A stretch of 64,000 nt of DNA from JAIBJN01 sp963825255. Its GTDB lineage: Bacteria > Actinomycetota > Thermoleophilia > Gaiellales > Gaiellaceae. The DNA is taken from positions 186,001 to 250,000 of the forward strand of contig CAWGSF010000001.1 of assembly GCA_963825255.1 (NCBI GenBank). Reading direction: 5' to 3'. The notes under the pieces are model-generated. The model did no database searches, was not told the DNA's origin, and saw only the letters and a program-made list of their open reading frames with translations. Both the position numbers and the translations under genes were made by a program. Each line of letters starts with the position of its first letter. The first letter of the stretch is position 1. This document shows, in pieces, positions 38,127-46,181 of this stretch.

Positions 38127-38594
38127 CTACGAGCGATCGTGCCGGAAGTGCTCGACGATCGCGTCGCTGCCGGGAAAGAGGACGCTCTCGTGGCCCGTGT
38201 CCTGCCAGCGGACGCGGAACGGAGGATGCCCTCCCGTCCCGAGCACCTCGAGGACCTCGGCGTCGCGCTCCGGCTCGCCGACGCGGTGAGAACGGACGAT
38301 CAGGCGGTCACCCGGAGCCGCGGTCGGGAACGCGGGCGGCACAGCGGGGCCGGTGGCCGCCTTCGCCCGCGGCGCGGGCTTCGCCGCCGTCCGGCGGGCA
38401 GGCGCTGCGCGCTTGATCGAGACACGGGCGTCGCTTCCGGGAGTGACGATCGACTCGTGGCCGTCCTCCCAGCGCACGCGGTACCGCGGTCGGTCGGGCG
38501 GGCCGAGGGTCTCCAGGATCTCGCCCGTCCGGTGGGCGCCGCCCACCCCCCGTGAGTCGAGCCAGATTCGGTCCCGACCCCGTTTCCTGCTCAT
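38127..38594 (-). CDS. Tandem DUF1918 protein
   Basis: 155 residues made of two DUF1918 units, small beta-barrels of unknown function frequent in actinobacteria. The N-terminal unit (HRTGEILETLGPPDRPRYRV and HESIVTPGSD) and the C-terminal unit (GDRLIVRSHRVGEPERDAEV, then FRVRWQDTGHESVLFPGSD) are joined by an Ala/Pro/Lys linker (about 62-90). DUF1918 proteins are usually single-domain and about 60-70 residues, so the doubling is notable. ATG 38594 overlaps the CBS-BON stop in ATGA: the two are an operon. Confidence 0.85.
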   Translation of the reverse strand: MSRKRGRDRIWLDSRGVGGAHRTGEILETLGPPDRPRYRVRWEDGHESIVTPGSDARVSIKRAAPARRTAAKPAPRAKAATGPAVPPAFPTAAPGDRLIVRSHRVGEPERDAEVLEVLGTGGHPPFRVRWQDTGHESVLFPGSDAIVEHFRHDRS

Positions 38595-39253
38595 TCGGCC
38601 CGCTCCGTGTTCGCGCGGGCGGGCCAGCTCAGACCGGAGCAGTCGACCGAGACGACACCCGGCACGTGACGGACGGACGCCTCCAGCCGAGCCGCGGTCG
38701 CCGCGCTCTCGACGCTGCCCCTGACGGTGACCCGTCCACCTTCGACGGCGAGGTCGAGGCCGGCGGGCGAGATCGGCAGGTCACCGGCCGCCACGAGGGT
38801 GAGGAGCTCCTCCTGGATGTCACTGTCCGGGCGGATGAAGGCCCTGACGAGGTCGGCTCGCGACACGATGCCGGCGAGGCAGTCGTCCACGACCACGGGG
38901 AGGCGGTTGACGCCCGCGTCGACCATGACGCGGGCGGCCTCGCTGAGCGGGCGGTCGGCCTCGATGGTCAGGGCCGGCTCGGTCATCGCCTCGTAGGCCG
39001 TCGTCGCATTCAGCCGACGCTCGTCCGCGTCCTCGCGGCCCGAGAGCTGCGCGAGGATGTTTCCGGCGGCCGGCCGCGTGACGGCCTTGACGATGATGTC
39101 GGCCTCGGAGACGACGCCGAGGACGCGGCGGTCGGCGTCGACCACCGGCACGCCCGAGACGCCGCGCTCCACGAGCAGCTCCGCGACCTGTTTGAGCGAC
39201 GCCTTTGGCCCGACGGACGCAACGTTCACCGTCATCACGTCTCTCACGGTCAT
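38591..39253 (-). CDS. CBS-CBS-BON domain protein (Hrp1-like)
   Basis: 220 residues. A CBS pair (about 7-58 and 85-142; MTVRDVMTVNVASVGPKASL, GVPVVDADRRVLGVVSEADI, RLPVVVDDCLAGIVSRADLV) forms one Bateman module that usually binds adenosyl nucleotides. A C-terminal BON domain (about 150-212; LAVEGGRVTVRGSVESAATA) may bind membranes or phospholipid. ATG 39253. CBS pairs of the Hrp1 type are hypoxia-induced in mycobacteria. Transcribed with DUF1918 behind it; stress motif 34 bp upstream. Confidence 0.9.
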   Translation of the reverse strand: MTVRDVMTVNVASVGPKASLKQVAELLVERGVSGVPVVDADRRVLGVVSEADIIVKAVTRPAAGNILAQLSGREDADERRLNATTAYEAMTEPALTIEADRPLSEAARVMVDAGVNRLPVVVDDCLAGIVSRADLVRAFIRPDSDIQEELLTLVAAGDLPISPAGLDLAVEGGRVTVRGSVESAATAARLEASVRHVPGVVSVDCSGLSWPARANTERAE

Positions 39254-39286
39254 GCGGCCACCCTGCCGGAGCACGTGCCCGCGGGC

Positions 39287-39304
39287 ATCGGGGAACACGC
39301 CGAT
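39287..39304 (-). promoter_or_regulatory. Operator-like motif, site c (CBS-BON)
   Basis: ATCGG, eight bases (GGAACACG), CCGAT, 34 bp upstream of the ATG. Twenty-one of 22 bases equal site a, 4 kb away, outside any coding region. Followed at 39315 by GGGGAACTAC, shared with the hsp20 promoter region. Confidence 0.55.
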
Positions 39305-39314
39305 CCGCGCTGCC

Positions 39315-39324
39315 GGGGAACTAC
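39315..39324 (-). promoter_or_regulatory. Second shared promoter element, CBS-BON copy
   Basis: GGGGAACTAC, identical to 38100-38109. See the hsp20 copy for spacing. Confidence 0.4.
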
Positions 39325-39331
39325 CGACCTC

Positions 39332-40270
39332 CTACCGGTCGAGCCCAGCCAGGGCGAGCGTCTCGTCCAGCCCGCGCACGCCCTCGGCCGCGCCGACGGC
39401 GGTCACCGCGAGGGCGCCCGTCGCGTTGGCGAGCGCAGCCGCGCGCTCGAGCGGCCAGCCCGCGAGGACGCCGTAGAGGAGGCCGGCGACGAACGCGTCG
39501 CCCGCGCCGGTCCCGTCGACTACCGAGACTGACGGCGCGTCCACCCGGCCCTCGAAGCCGTCCCCGGAGACGTAGCAGCCCTCGGCCCCCATCTTGAGCG
39601 CGACGGTGCCGACTCCGGCCTCCCGCAGCCAGGCGGCGACATCGGCCGGAGCCTCGTGGCCCGAGATCGCGCGGCCCTCCGCGAGGCTGGGCGCGATCAG
39701 ATCGAGGTGGGGGAGGCTCGGCACGATGCGCTCCCATCGCCCGGTGGCGTCCCAGACCGTGTCGAGGCTCGTCAGCAGCCCGTGCGCCCGCGCCCCCGCG
39801 AGCAGCGCCGCGGTCGGGTCTCCGTCGAGCCCCGGCATCACGAGAGCGCCGGCGACGTGCAGCGCCCGGCCCGAGTAGAGAACGTCGGGGTCGAGCTCGT
39901 CCGCCCGGATCTGCCCGCTCGCGCCGGGAAGGTGCAGGAACGTACGCTCGCCCTCCGCGTCGACGAGGACGATGCTCGCCGACGTGGAGACGGACGGGTC
40001 CCGGAGGACGCCGCGCCGGTCGACGCCGCGGGCGTCGAGGAGGCCGACCAGGAAGTCGCCGAAGGGGTCCCGGCCGACCTTGCCGACCGCCGCGGCGTGC
40101 CGACCGAGCCGCGTGAGCGCGCTTGCCGTGTTGAGAGCGCAGCCGCCGCCGTGGAGCGTGATCTCGTCCACGAGCTCGAGCGAGCCGCGCGGAGGCAGGC
40201 CGTCGACGGGGCGGGCGATCGCGTCCGCGACCAGGATCCCGACGCAGACGACGTCGACCGGCGCGGTCAC
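39332..40270 (-). CDS. PfkB-family carbohydrate/nucleoside kinase
   Basis: Ribokinase-fold sugar kinase, 312 residues. GTG 40270 (TAPVDVVCVGILVADAIARP). PfkB signature 1 region (GGGCALNTASALTRLG with KVGRDPFGDF, about 38-65) and signature 2 DGTGAGDAFVAGLLYG (about 256-271) with the catalytic Asp are intact. Substrate among sugars/nucleosides not predictable. The start overlaps the stop of the upstream membrane gene in GTGA, so they are co-translated. Confidence 0.85.
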   Translation of the reverse strand: MTAPVDVVCVGILVADAIARPVDGLPPRGSLELVDEITLHGGGCALNTASALTRLGRHAAAVGKVGRDPFGDFLVGLLDARGVDRRGVLRDPSVSTSASIVLVDAEGERTFLHLPGASGQIRADELDPDVLYSGRALHVAGALVMPGLDGDPTAALLAGARAHGLLTSLDTVWDATGRWERIVPSLPHLDLIAPSLAEGRAISGHEAPADVAAWLREAGVGTVALKMGAEGCYVSGDGFEGRVDAPSVSVVDGTGAGDAFVAGLLYGVLAGWPLERAAALANATGALAVTAVGAAEGVRGLDETLALAGLDR

Positions 40271-40941
40271 GACGTCAGGCTTCCCACGGCGCGCGCGATC
40301 AGGAGCCCGATCGTGACCATCGCGGCCACGGCCTGGACGCCCATCGCCATCTTGGCTCTCGGCGACAGCGGCACGGTGTCGGTCGGGCTGTACGCCGTCG
40401 AGGTGGTCAGCGCCAGGAACAGGTAGTCGACGAACGAGGGCTGCCAGCCGGGCGAGATCTCGCGGCCCTCGGGGGAGTTCTGGGTGAAGAGGAAGTCGGC
40501 TGGCGGCGCGGCCTCCGGCTGCGCGCGGGCGATGGGCCCGCCGCGGTCGAGCTCCCAGTAGAGGAGTGCGAACACGAGCACGATCGTCCCCCAGAGCACG
40601 ACCGCCGCCTGGATCAGGCCCTCCCCCGCGGCACCCTCGCTGATGACGGCGTCGGCGAGGAGGCCGAGCCCTGCGAGCGTCGCGACCACGGGGATCCCGA
40701 TCAGGGCGAGTGCGAGCCGTTGTCGCGTCCGGCTCGGGCGCGCGCACTCTCCCGGAGTCGTGACGACCAGGGCGACGAGCAGGAGCCCCTCGACCGCGGG
40801 GACGAGCCAGCCCGGCCCGATCGTCAGCTTGTCGGGCAGCGTGAGGTACAGCAGGATCGCCACGAGCACGGTGAGCTGCGCGGGCCAGAAGGGATCGGGC
40901 CGCGCGATGTCCAGGCGGATCCGGCGGACGATGGAGCCCAT
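40267..40941 (-). CDS. DUF1345-like membrane protein
   Basis: 224 residues, six predicted helices (ATG 40941). The late segment FVDYLFLALTTSTAYSPTDT then PLSPRAKMAMGVQAVAAMVT is the DUF1345 signature, which resembles the pore helix and inner helix of two-helix potassium channels. The function of the family is unproven. Forms an operon with the downstream PfkB kinase; no clear link between the two is known. Confidence 0.7.
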   Translation of the reverse strand: MGSIVRRIRLDIARPDPFWPAQLTVLVAILLYLTLPDKLTIGPGWLVPAVEGLLLVALVVTTPGECARPSRTRQRLALALIGIPVVATLAGLGLLADAVISEGAAGEGLIQAAVVLWGTIVLVFALLYWELDRGGPIARAQPEAAPPADFLFTQNSPEGREISPGWQPSFVDYLFLALTTSTAYSPTDTVPLSPRAKMAMGVQAVAAMVTIGLLIARAVGSLTS

Positions 40942-41181
40942 CGTGATCGCCGAGTCTGGCAGGTCGAAATCGGTTCCGGCGCCGGGAGACCCTATGTCCG
41001 GCGCCGGAACCTGCCGGCCGGAAGCGCTCGTGCGGCCCGACGACGATGACCACGAGCGTCACGTCGCCTCTCTTCCGCGTCTCACACTCGGCGGCACCGT
41101 AAAGAGGCGCGCGTCAAGAACCGCTCAAGGCCGTGGCCGGATCCTCGGTAGGAAGCCGCCCTGCGGGATCACCAAGGAGTC
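40942..41181. other. 240-bp intergenic region
   Basis: Divergent spacer between the DUF1345-like gene and a small plus-strand ORF. No RNA gene, repeat or hairpin of note seen. Contains an AAGGAG ribosome site at its right edge for the small ORF. Confidence 0.4.
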
Positions 41182-41403
41182 ATGGGCGCTCAGCAGATCA
41201 GGGGCGCGCGCGAGGCGTTCGAGGTCGTCCGGTGGCGGCGGCAGCAGCTTGCCGCTGCTGGATTCGACGCTCCGCTCGCGTCGAGGCTCTCGCGGGATCC
41301 GCGGTGGGACCTCCACGCCCTGATCGAGCTCGTCGGGCAGGGCTGCGCGCCGGAGCTGGCGGTACGGATCCTGGAGCCGCTCGACAGGGTGGCGGCCGCG
41401 TGA
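41182..41403 (+). CDS. Small protein of unknown function
   Basis: 73 residues (MGAQQIRGAREAFEVVRWRR ...). ATG 41182 follows AAGGAGT at good spacing. Mostly helical; the stretch RDPRWDLHALIELVGQGCAP is shared by many short actinobacterial proteins of unknown role. A helix with charged surface, no membrane segment. It ends 56 bp before the tRNA-Ser pair encoded on the other strand. Confidence 0.5.
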   Translation: MGAQQIRGAREAFEVVRWRRQQLAAAGFDAPLASRLSRDPRWDLHALIELVGQGCAPELAVRILEPLDRVAAA

Positions 41404-41459
41404 GCCTCCCGACGGTGAAGACCTCGCTCACGTCGTCGGCGAACGGCGTGATTGAGAGC

Positions 41460-41547
41460 GGAGGGGGAGGGATTCGAACCCTCGATCCGCCAAACGACGG
41501 ATAACGGTTTTCGAGACCGCCGCATTCGTCCGCTCTGCCACCCCTCC
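41460..41547 (-). tRNA. tRNA-Ser, anticodon CGA
   Basis: 88-nt class II tRNA. Acceptor GGAGGGG / CCCCTCC, T-arm GAGGG-TTCGAAT-CCCTC, anticodon loop CT-CGA-AA, long variable arm. Reads UCG, a frequent Ser codon at this GC content. CCA not encoded. Confidence 0.96.
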
Positions 41548-41576
41548 GACGGGTTCGTGCGAGCGTGCTGCGGAGC

Positions 41577-41666
41577 GGAGAAGGAGGGATTCGAACCCTC
41601 GAAGGAGGTTTGTACCCCCTTAACGCCTTAGCAGGGCGCCGCCTTCGTCCACTCGGCCACTTCTCC
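41577..41666 (-). tRNA. tRNA-Ser, anticodon GCT
   Basis: 90-nt class II tRNA lying 29 bp upstream of tRNA-Ser(CGA) on the same strand. Acceptor GGAGAAG / CTTCTCC, T-arm GAGGG-TTCGAAT-CCCTC, anticodon loop CT-GCT-AA, long variable arm. Reads AGC/AGU. The two are probably one transcript. CCA not encoded. Confidence 0.96.
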
Positions 41667-41712
41667 AGGTGCCGGGCCATGGTACCAGCGGGATTTCCGG
41701 CCCCAGACGTGA

Positions 41713-41763
41713 CGAAGCCCGCCTCGGTTTGGGTAGGAGCCGCACGACCGAAACGGGCCTTCG
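41713..41763. other. Bulged hairpin upstream of the tRNA-Ser pair and LigD polymerase
   Basis: CGAAGCCCG pairs with CGGGCCTTCG with one bulged base, and inside it TCGGT pairs with ACCGA, leaving an ~18-base loop. It sits in the 200-bp region between the minus-strand tRNAs and the plus-strand LigD polymerase. Could be a terminator or RNA element; no T-run and no known RNA family matched by eye. Confidence 0.3.
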
Positions 41764-41866
41764 CCAGACGCCGGGGATGTGAGGGGAGCCGGCACCTGCA
41801 TCATCGCCCGGACGCGGGCCGGTGCCGTCCCTCCATAGGGGGATTCGAGCCACTACGCTCGCGGTG

Positions 41867-42772
41867 ATGCGCATCGGCCGTCGCGACGTCGCGCTCACGA
41901 ATCTCGACAAGGTCTTCTTCCCCGGCCCGGGGCTCACGAAGGGCGACCTCGTCCGCTACTACGTCGACCTCGCTCCGGCCGTCCTCACCCACGTCCAGCG
42001 CCGCCCGATGCAGATGAAGCGCTACCCGAACGGGGTCGAGGGCGAGTTCTTCTACCAGAAGCGCGTTCCGAGGCCGCACCCGGACTGGCTCGACACCGTC
42101 CACATCGTCTTCCCGGGCAGCGGCCGCACGGCCGACTTCCCCGTCGTGACCGACGCGGCCGGCCTCGCCTGGATCGCCAACCTCGGCTGCATAGAGATGC
42201 ACACGTGGCACGCCCGGGTCGCGGACGTCGAGCGGCCCGACTACCTTCTCATCGACCTCGACCCGAGCGAGGGCAATCCGTGGGAGCTCGTGCCCGAGAT
42301 CGCCCTCGTCGTGAAGGAGGTCATGGACGAGCTCGGCCTCGCGAGCTTTCCCAAAACCTCAGGCGCGACCGGGTTCCACATCCTCGCCCCGATCCGGCCC
42401 GAGCTCCACTTCCCCGAGGTCCGCCGCTTCGCGAAGGCGCTCGCGCAGGAGGTCGAGCGCCGGATCGACGACCAGGACGTCGCGACGACCACCTGGAAGG
42501 TCGCGGACAGGAGCGGCGTCTTCGTGGACTACGGCCAGAACGCGCGCGACCGGACGATCGCGTCGGCGTACTCGATCCGGCCGACCCCCGACGCGCGCGC
42601 GTCGGCGCCGCTCCGCTGGGAGGAGGTGCCGAGCGTCGACCCCGCCGCCTTCACGCTCGAGACGATGCGCGACCGGGTCGCCGAGGTCGGCGACCTCACG
42701 GCGGGCATGTGGAAGCGGAAGGTCAGCCTCGCCTCCCGCTTCGAGCAGCTCGGCCTCGAGCAGCCCAAGTAA
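41867..42772 (+). CDS. ligD: LigD-type polymerase/primase (PolDom), stand-alone
   Basis: Primase-polymerase of the archaeo-eukaryotic fold that fills ends during non-homologous end joining, about 301 residues. ATG 41867 (GTG 41864 next to it). Catalytic Asp pair in YLLIDLDPSEG (about 127-137), nucleotide-binding SGATGFHILAP (about 167) and the late TWKVADRSGVFVDYGQNARD. Lacks the ligase and 3'-phosphoesterase domains of mycobacterial LigD; the ligase is the convergent next gene. The stop lies inside palindrome copy 2. Ku is not in the window. Confidence 0.9.
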   Translation: MRIGRRDVALTNLDKVFFPGPGLTKGDLVRYYVDLAPAVLTHVQRRPMQMKRYPNGVEGEFFYQKRVPRPHPDWLDTVHIVFPGSGRTADFPVVTDAAGLAWIANLGCIEMHTWHARVADVERPDYLLIDLDPSEGNPWELVPEIALVVKEVMDELGLASFPKTSGATGFHILAPIRPELHFPEVRRFAKALAQEVERRIDDQDVATTTWKVADRSGVFVDYGQNARDRTIASAYSIRPTPDARASAPLRWEEVPSVDPAAFTLETMRDRVAEVGDLTAGMWKRKVSLASRFEQLGLEQPK

Positions 42773-42786
42773 CAGACTGTTACTTG
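42766..42786. repeat. 21-bp palindrome, copy 2 of 3, carrying both stop codons
   Basis: Identical to the copy at 2265. The left half supplies the TAA (42770-42772) of the polymerase gene and the right half, read on the other strand, the TAA (42780-42782) of the ligase gene. Symmetric position of the stops follows directly from the palindrome. As RNA it would form a 9-bp stem with a 3-base loop. Confidence 0.9.
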
Positions 42787-43796
42787 CGGCCCAGAAGCCC
42801 CGGCACGGTCGGGTCGCCCTTCCTCGGCCGGGGGCGCACCTGGTCGACGGTGCACTGGTCCGGATCCTTGTCCGGCCGGAAGCGGAGGAAGCGGGAGTTG
42901 TGGCGGAAGCGGCCCTTCTGCCACTTGTCGTAGCGCACCTCGACGACGAGCTCCGGCGGCACGGAGCTCCATTCGAGGTCTGCCTTCGGCTTCCACCGGC
43001 TCGGCGCGCCGCGGGGCCTCCGCTCCGGGTTCGGCCCGAGGAGCGGCTCGACGCGGCTCAGGATCTCCTCGCGCTTCTTGCCGCTCGCCGGCGCCGAGCC
43101 GACCGGGCGGAGCTCGCCGTTGTCGTAGAGGCCGAGCGCCAGGCTGGCGATGCCGGTCCCCTTCTCGCTCCACGTGACGCCGACGACGACGCAGTCGGCC
43201 GTCCGCTCCCCCTTCACCTTCCGGACCGCCTCGCGCGACCCCGGTAGGTACGGCATGTCGAGGCGCTTGGCGATGACGCCGTCGAAGCCCGCCACCTCGA
43301 GCCTGTCGAGCCACTTCTGCGCGACGGCGAGGTCGCCGGTCGCGGGGGAGACGTCGAACGGCAGCGTCTCCACCTTCGCGCGCCGCTCGACGAGCGGGCG
43401 GTCGTGGAAGGCCTCGCCGTCCCAGAGGAGGACGTCGAAGGCCACGAAGCCCGCCGGGATCTCGGCCGAGAGCTTGCGCACCCGGCTCTCGGCGGGGTGC
43501 AGGCGCATCTGGAGGGCGTCGAAGTCGAGCCCGCCCTCGCGCTCGATGACGATCTCCCCGTCGACGGCCGACCCGGGAGGCAGGCGGTCGCCGAGCGCTT
43601 CGAGCTCGGGGAAGTAGCGGAGGAGGGGCCGGGCGTTGCGGCTCCACAGGTGGAGATCGCCGTCGAGGTTCTCGAGGATCCCGCGGAAGCCGTCCCACTT
43701 CGGCTCGTACTGCCAGCCGTCCGGATCGGGGAGCTCGTCGACGAGCTCGGCCTCCATGGGAGGAAACGGGAGCTTGGGCGAAACCTTTGAGGCCAT
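42780..43796 (-). CDS. ATP-dependent DNA ligase (LigD/LigC type)
   Basis: 338-residue ATP-dependent ligase with the minimal two-domain layout. Nucleotidyl lysine in YEPKWDGFR (about 30-38, motif I), motif III/IIIa SAVDGEIVIER and FVAFDVLLWDG, motif IV FDGVIAKR, motif V VRKVKGERTADCVVVG; OB domain about 210-315. ATG 43796. Convergent with the LigD polymerase, sharing the palindrome, and 28 bp from the divergent fabF. Probably seals ends after polymerase action in end joining; could be a LigC-like repair ligase. Confidence 0.92.
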   Translation of the reverse strand: MASKVSPKLPFPPMEAELVDELPDPDGWQYEPKWDGFRGILENLDGDLHLWSRNARPLLRYFPELEALGDRLPPGSAVDGEIVIEREGGLDFDALQMRLHPAESRVRKLSAEIPAGFVAFDVLLWDGEAFHDRPLVERRAKVETLPFDVSPATGDLAVAQKWLDRLEVAGFDGVIAKRLDMPYLPGSREAVRKVKGERTADCVVVGVTWSEKGTGIASLALGLYDNGELRPVGSAPASGKKREEILSRVEPLLGPNPERRPRGAPSRWKPKADLEWSSVPPELVVEVRYDKWQKGRFRHNSRFLRFRPDKDPDQCTVDQVRPRPRKGDPTVPGLLGRK

Positions 43797-43824
43797 GTCG
43801 CTCGTCTAAACGCTAACGACACTC

Positions 43825-45055
43825 ATGCGACGCGTGGCGATCACAGGTATCGGGGCAGTCACGCCCCTCGGAAACGACGCCCCCACGACGTGGAGCCGGC
43901 TGGTCGCCGGCGAGAGCGGGGTGGACGTCATCCAGGCGTTCGATCCGAGCGAGTTCCCCGTCCGCATCGCCGCCGAGGTGAAGGACTACGACCCGACCGG
44001 AGCCGCGTCGCCGCGGGACGTCCGCAAGTTCGACCGCAACGTCCTCTTCGCTCTCACCGCCGGGAAGGAAGCTCTCGCGGACGCCAGCACGAACGGCTTC
44101 GACCCGGAGCGCGTGGGCGTCGTGATCGGCAACTGCATCGGCGGCTTCAACGAGCTCATGCGCCAGTACGACGTCCTCCACGAGCGCGGCCCCGACAGGG
44201 TCTCGCCGACCTTCCTCGCCAACGTCCTCGTCGACTCGGCGAGCGGCCAGCTCGCCATCGAGCTCGGGATCCGCGGGCCGAACTACGCGATCGTCTCCGC
44301 ATGCGCGACCGGCTCGCACGCGATCGGCGAAGGGGCGGAGCTCATCCGCCGGGGCGACGCCGACGTGATCCTGGCCGGGGGGACCGAAAGCTGTATCCAC
44401 CCCCTTATCCTCGCCGGGTTCTGCTCGATGCGCGGTCTCGCGGCGGAGAACGGCGACCCGAAGACGGCCGCGCGACCCTTCGACGCGACCCGCCAGGGGT
44501 TCGTCATGGCCGAGGGCGCCGCCGTCATGCACCTCGAGGAGATGGAGGCCGCGAAGGCACGTGGAGCCCGGATCTACGCGGAGGTCCTCGGCTACGGAGC
44601 CTCGAACGACGCCCACCACATGCTCCAGCCGGACCCGGACTCGGTCGGGGTCGCCGAGATGATGCGCCGTGCGCTCGACCGGGCAGGGGTGTCGCCCGAG
44701 CAGGTCGACTACATCAACGCTCACGGGACGGGAACGCCGCTGGGCGACGTCGCAGAGACGAACGCGATCAAGGAGGTCTTCGGCGCACACGCCCACGATC
44801 TGGCCATCTCGTCGACGAAGTCCATGGTCGGGCACATGTTCGGCGCGGCCGGCGCGATCGAGGCGATCGTGAGCGCGCTCGCGATCCACGAGGGGGTCAT
44901 CCCGCCGACGATCAACTACCGCCATCCGGATCCCGCCTGCGACCTCGACTACGTCGCCGAACGAGGCGCGTGAGGCGACCATCCGGGTCGCGCTCTCGAA
45001 CGCCATGGGCCTGGGCGGGCACAACGGCTGCGTCCTCCTCGGCCGGGTGGACTGA
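43825..45055 (+). CDS. fabF: 3-oxoacyl-ACP synthase II (FabF), one frameshift
   Basis: Condensing enzyme of fatty-acid elongation, about 410 residues. Catalytic Cys in SACATGSHAIGEG (about 160), His in NAHGTGTPLGD (about 300) and His in KSMVGHMFGAAG (about 337), all intact. ATG 43825. After LDYVAERGA a shift near 44965 hides the last strand; coding resumes EATIRVALSNAMGLGGHNG and ends in TGA 45053-45055. Isolated from the rest of the fab genes, so it may be a second ketosynthase. Confidence 0.9.
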
Positions 45056-45087
45056 GGTCCGGCGGAGGGTTTATTGTCCTGCGCCAC

Positions 45088-45534
45088 ATGCGCAGGGCCA
45101 CGCTGCTCGCGCTCGTCTCCGTCGCCGTGACGGCGCTCGCCGCCTGCGGCGGCGGCTCGGGCGGCGGCGGCGGAGGCGGCGGGGACCTCCAGCAAGAGGC
45201 GGCCCAGGTGAGCGCGCTCCTCGATCGGATCGAGGCGCTCCCGACCACGGCGACGACGGATCAGGAGTTCACGCAGCAGCTCGCGCAGATCCGCGCGCAG
45301 GTGCAGGTCGAGGTCGAGAACGTCGCCGACGCCGACGCGCCCGAGGAGCTCGAGTCGGAGCGCGACAAGCTGTCCAACCGCCTGCGCTCGCTCCGCACGT
45401 CGCTCGGCCGGGTCCAGGGGCTCGCTGCGGGCGGAGACGTGGAGTCCGCCAAGACCGCGATGGGTCAGCTGCTGTCCGTCGCCGAGATCAGGGACACGAT
45501 CGAGACCATCGAGGGCTCGTCGAGCTCCGGCTAG
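45088..45534 (+). CDS. Predicted lipoprotein with helical domain
   Basis: 148 residues. Signal peptide ending in a lipobox LAAC (Cys about 20), then a Gly-rich linker (GGGSGGGGGGGG) and one all-helical, acidic domain (LQQEAAQVSALLDRIEALPT ... ERDKLSNRLRSLRTSLGRVQ) likely to form a short coiled coil. No family recognised. ATG 45088. Convergent with the HAD gene, sharing a ctag at both stops. Function unknown. Confidence 0.65.
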   Translation: MRRATLLALVSVAVTALAACGGGSGGGGGGGGDLQQEAAQVSALLDRIEALPTTATTDQEFTQQLAQIRAQVQVEVENVADADAPEELESERDKLSNRLRSLRTSLGRVQGLAAGGDVESAKTAMGQLLSVAEIRDTIETIEGSSSSG

Positions 45535-46181
45535 GCCGGCTCGACGACCCCGGGCGTGATCTCGGCGACCGAGTCGAGGACGACGTCTGCGACCGCGAGC
45601 GCGTCCTCGGCCGGCGGGAACTGCGGGTTGGGGACGGCGAGCACCCGCATCCCCGCCGCCTTCGCGCTGAGGATGCCGTTCTCCGAGTCCTCGATCGCCG
45701 CGCAGCGATCGGCGCCGGCGTCCAGTCGCCGTGCGGCCTCGAGGTAGACGTCGGGGCTCGGCTTCCCGCGCGGGACCTCCTCGGAGGAGACGGTCGCCGC
45801 GAAGAAGCGGTCGAGCCCGGAGACCGCGAGGACGAGGTCGATGATCTCGCGGTTCGAGGAGGACGCGAGCCCGAGCGGCCAGCGTGCCGCGAGGGCCTCG
45901 ACGACCTCGGCCGCGCCGGGGATGAGCGGTAGCGCCTCCCGGTAGCGGTCCTCGAGGCGCCGCACGACCTCCGCGTTGATCTCCTCAGGGGACTCGCGCA
46001 GCCCGATGACGTCGCGCATGTAGACGGACCACTCGACGGAGCTCATGCCCATCATGTCGCGCGAGGCATCGGCGTGCCAGCGGCCCCCGCGCTCCTCGGC
46101 GAGCTGCTGCCGGATCTCGTCCCAGACGTGCTCGGAGTCGACGATGATCCCGTCCAGGTCGAAGACGACGGCCTCGATCAC
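45531..46181 (-). CDS. HAD-superfamily hydrolase (beta-phosphoglucomutase-like)
   Basis: 216-residue HAD phosphatase with C1-type cap. Nucleophile motif I VVFDLDGIIVDSEHVW (about 5-20), motif II SSSNREII, motif III GKPSPDVYLEAA and motif IV AIEDSENGILSAKAAGM. Resembles phosphoglycolate phosphatase/beta-phosphoglucomutase enzymes; substrate unknown. GTG 46181 overlaps the flavin-reductase stop in GTGA. Confidence 0.85.
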   Translation of the reverse strand: MIEAVVFDLDGIIVDSEHVWDEIRQQLAEERGGRWHADASRDMMGMSSVEWSVYMRDVIGLRESPEEINAEVVRRLEDRYREALPLIPGAAEVVEALAARWPLGLASSSNREIIDLVLAVSGLDRFFAATVSSEEVPRGKPSPDVYLEAARRLDAGADRCAAIEDSENGILSAKAAGMRVLAVPNPQFPPAEDALAVADVVLDSVAEITPGVVEPA

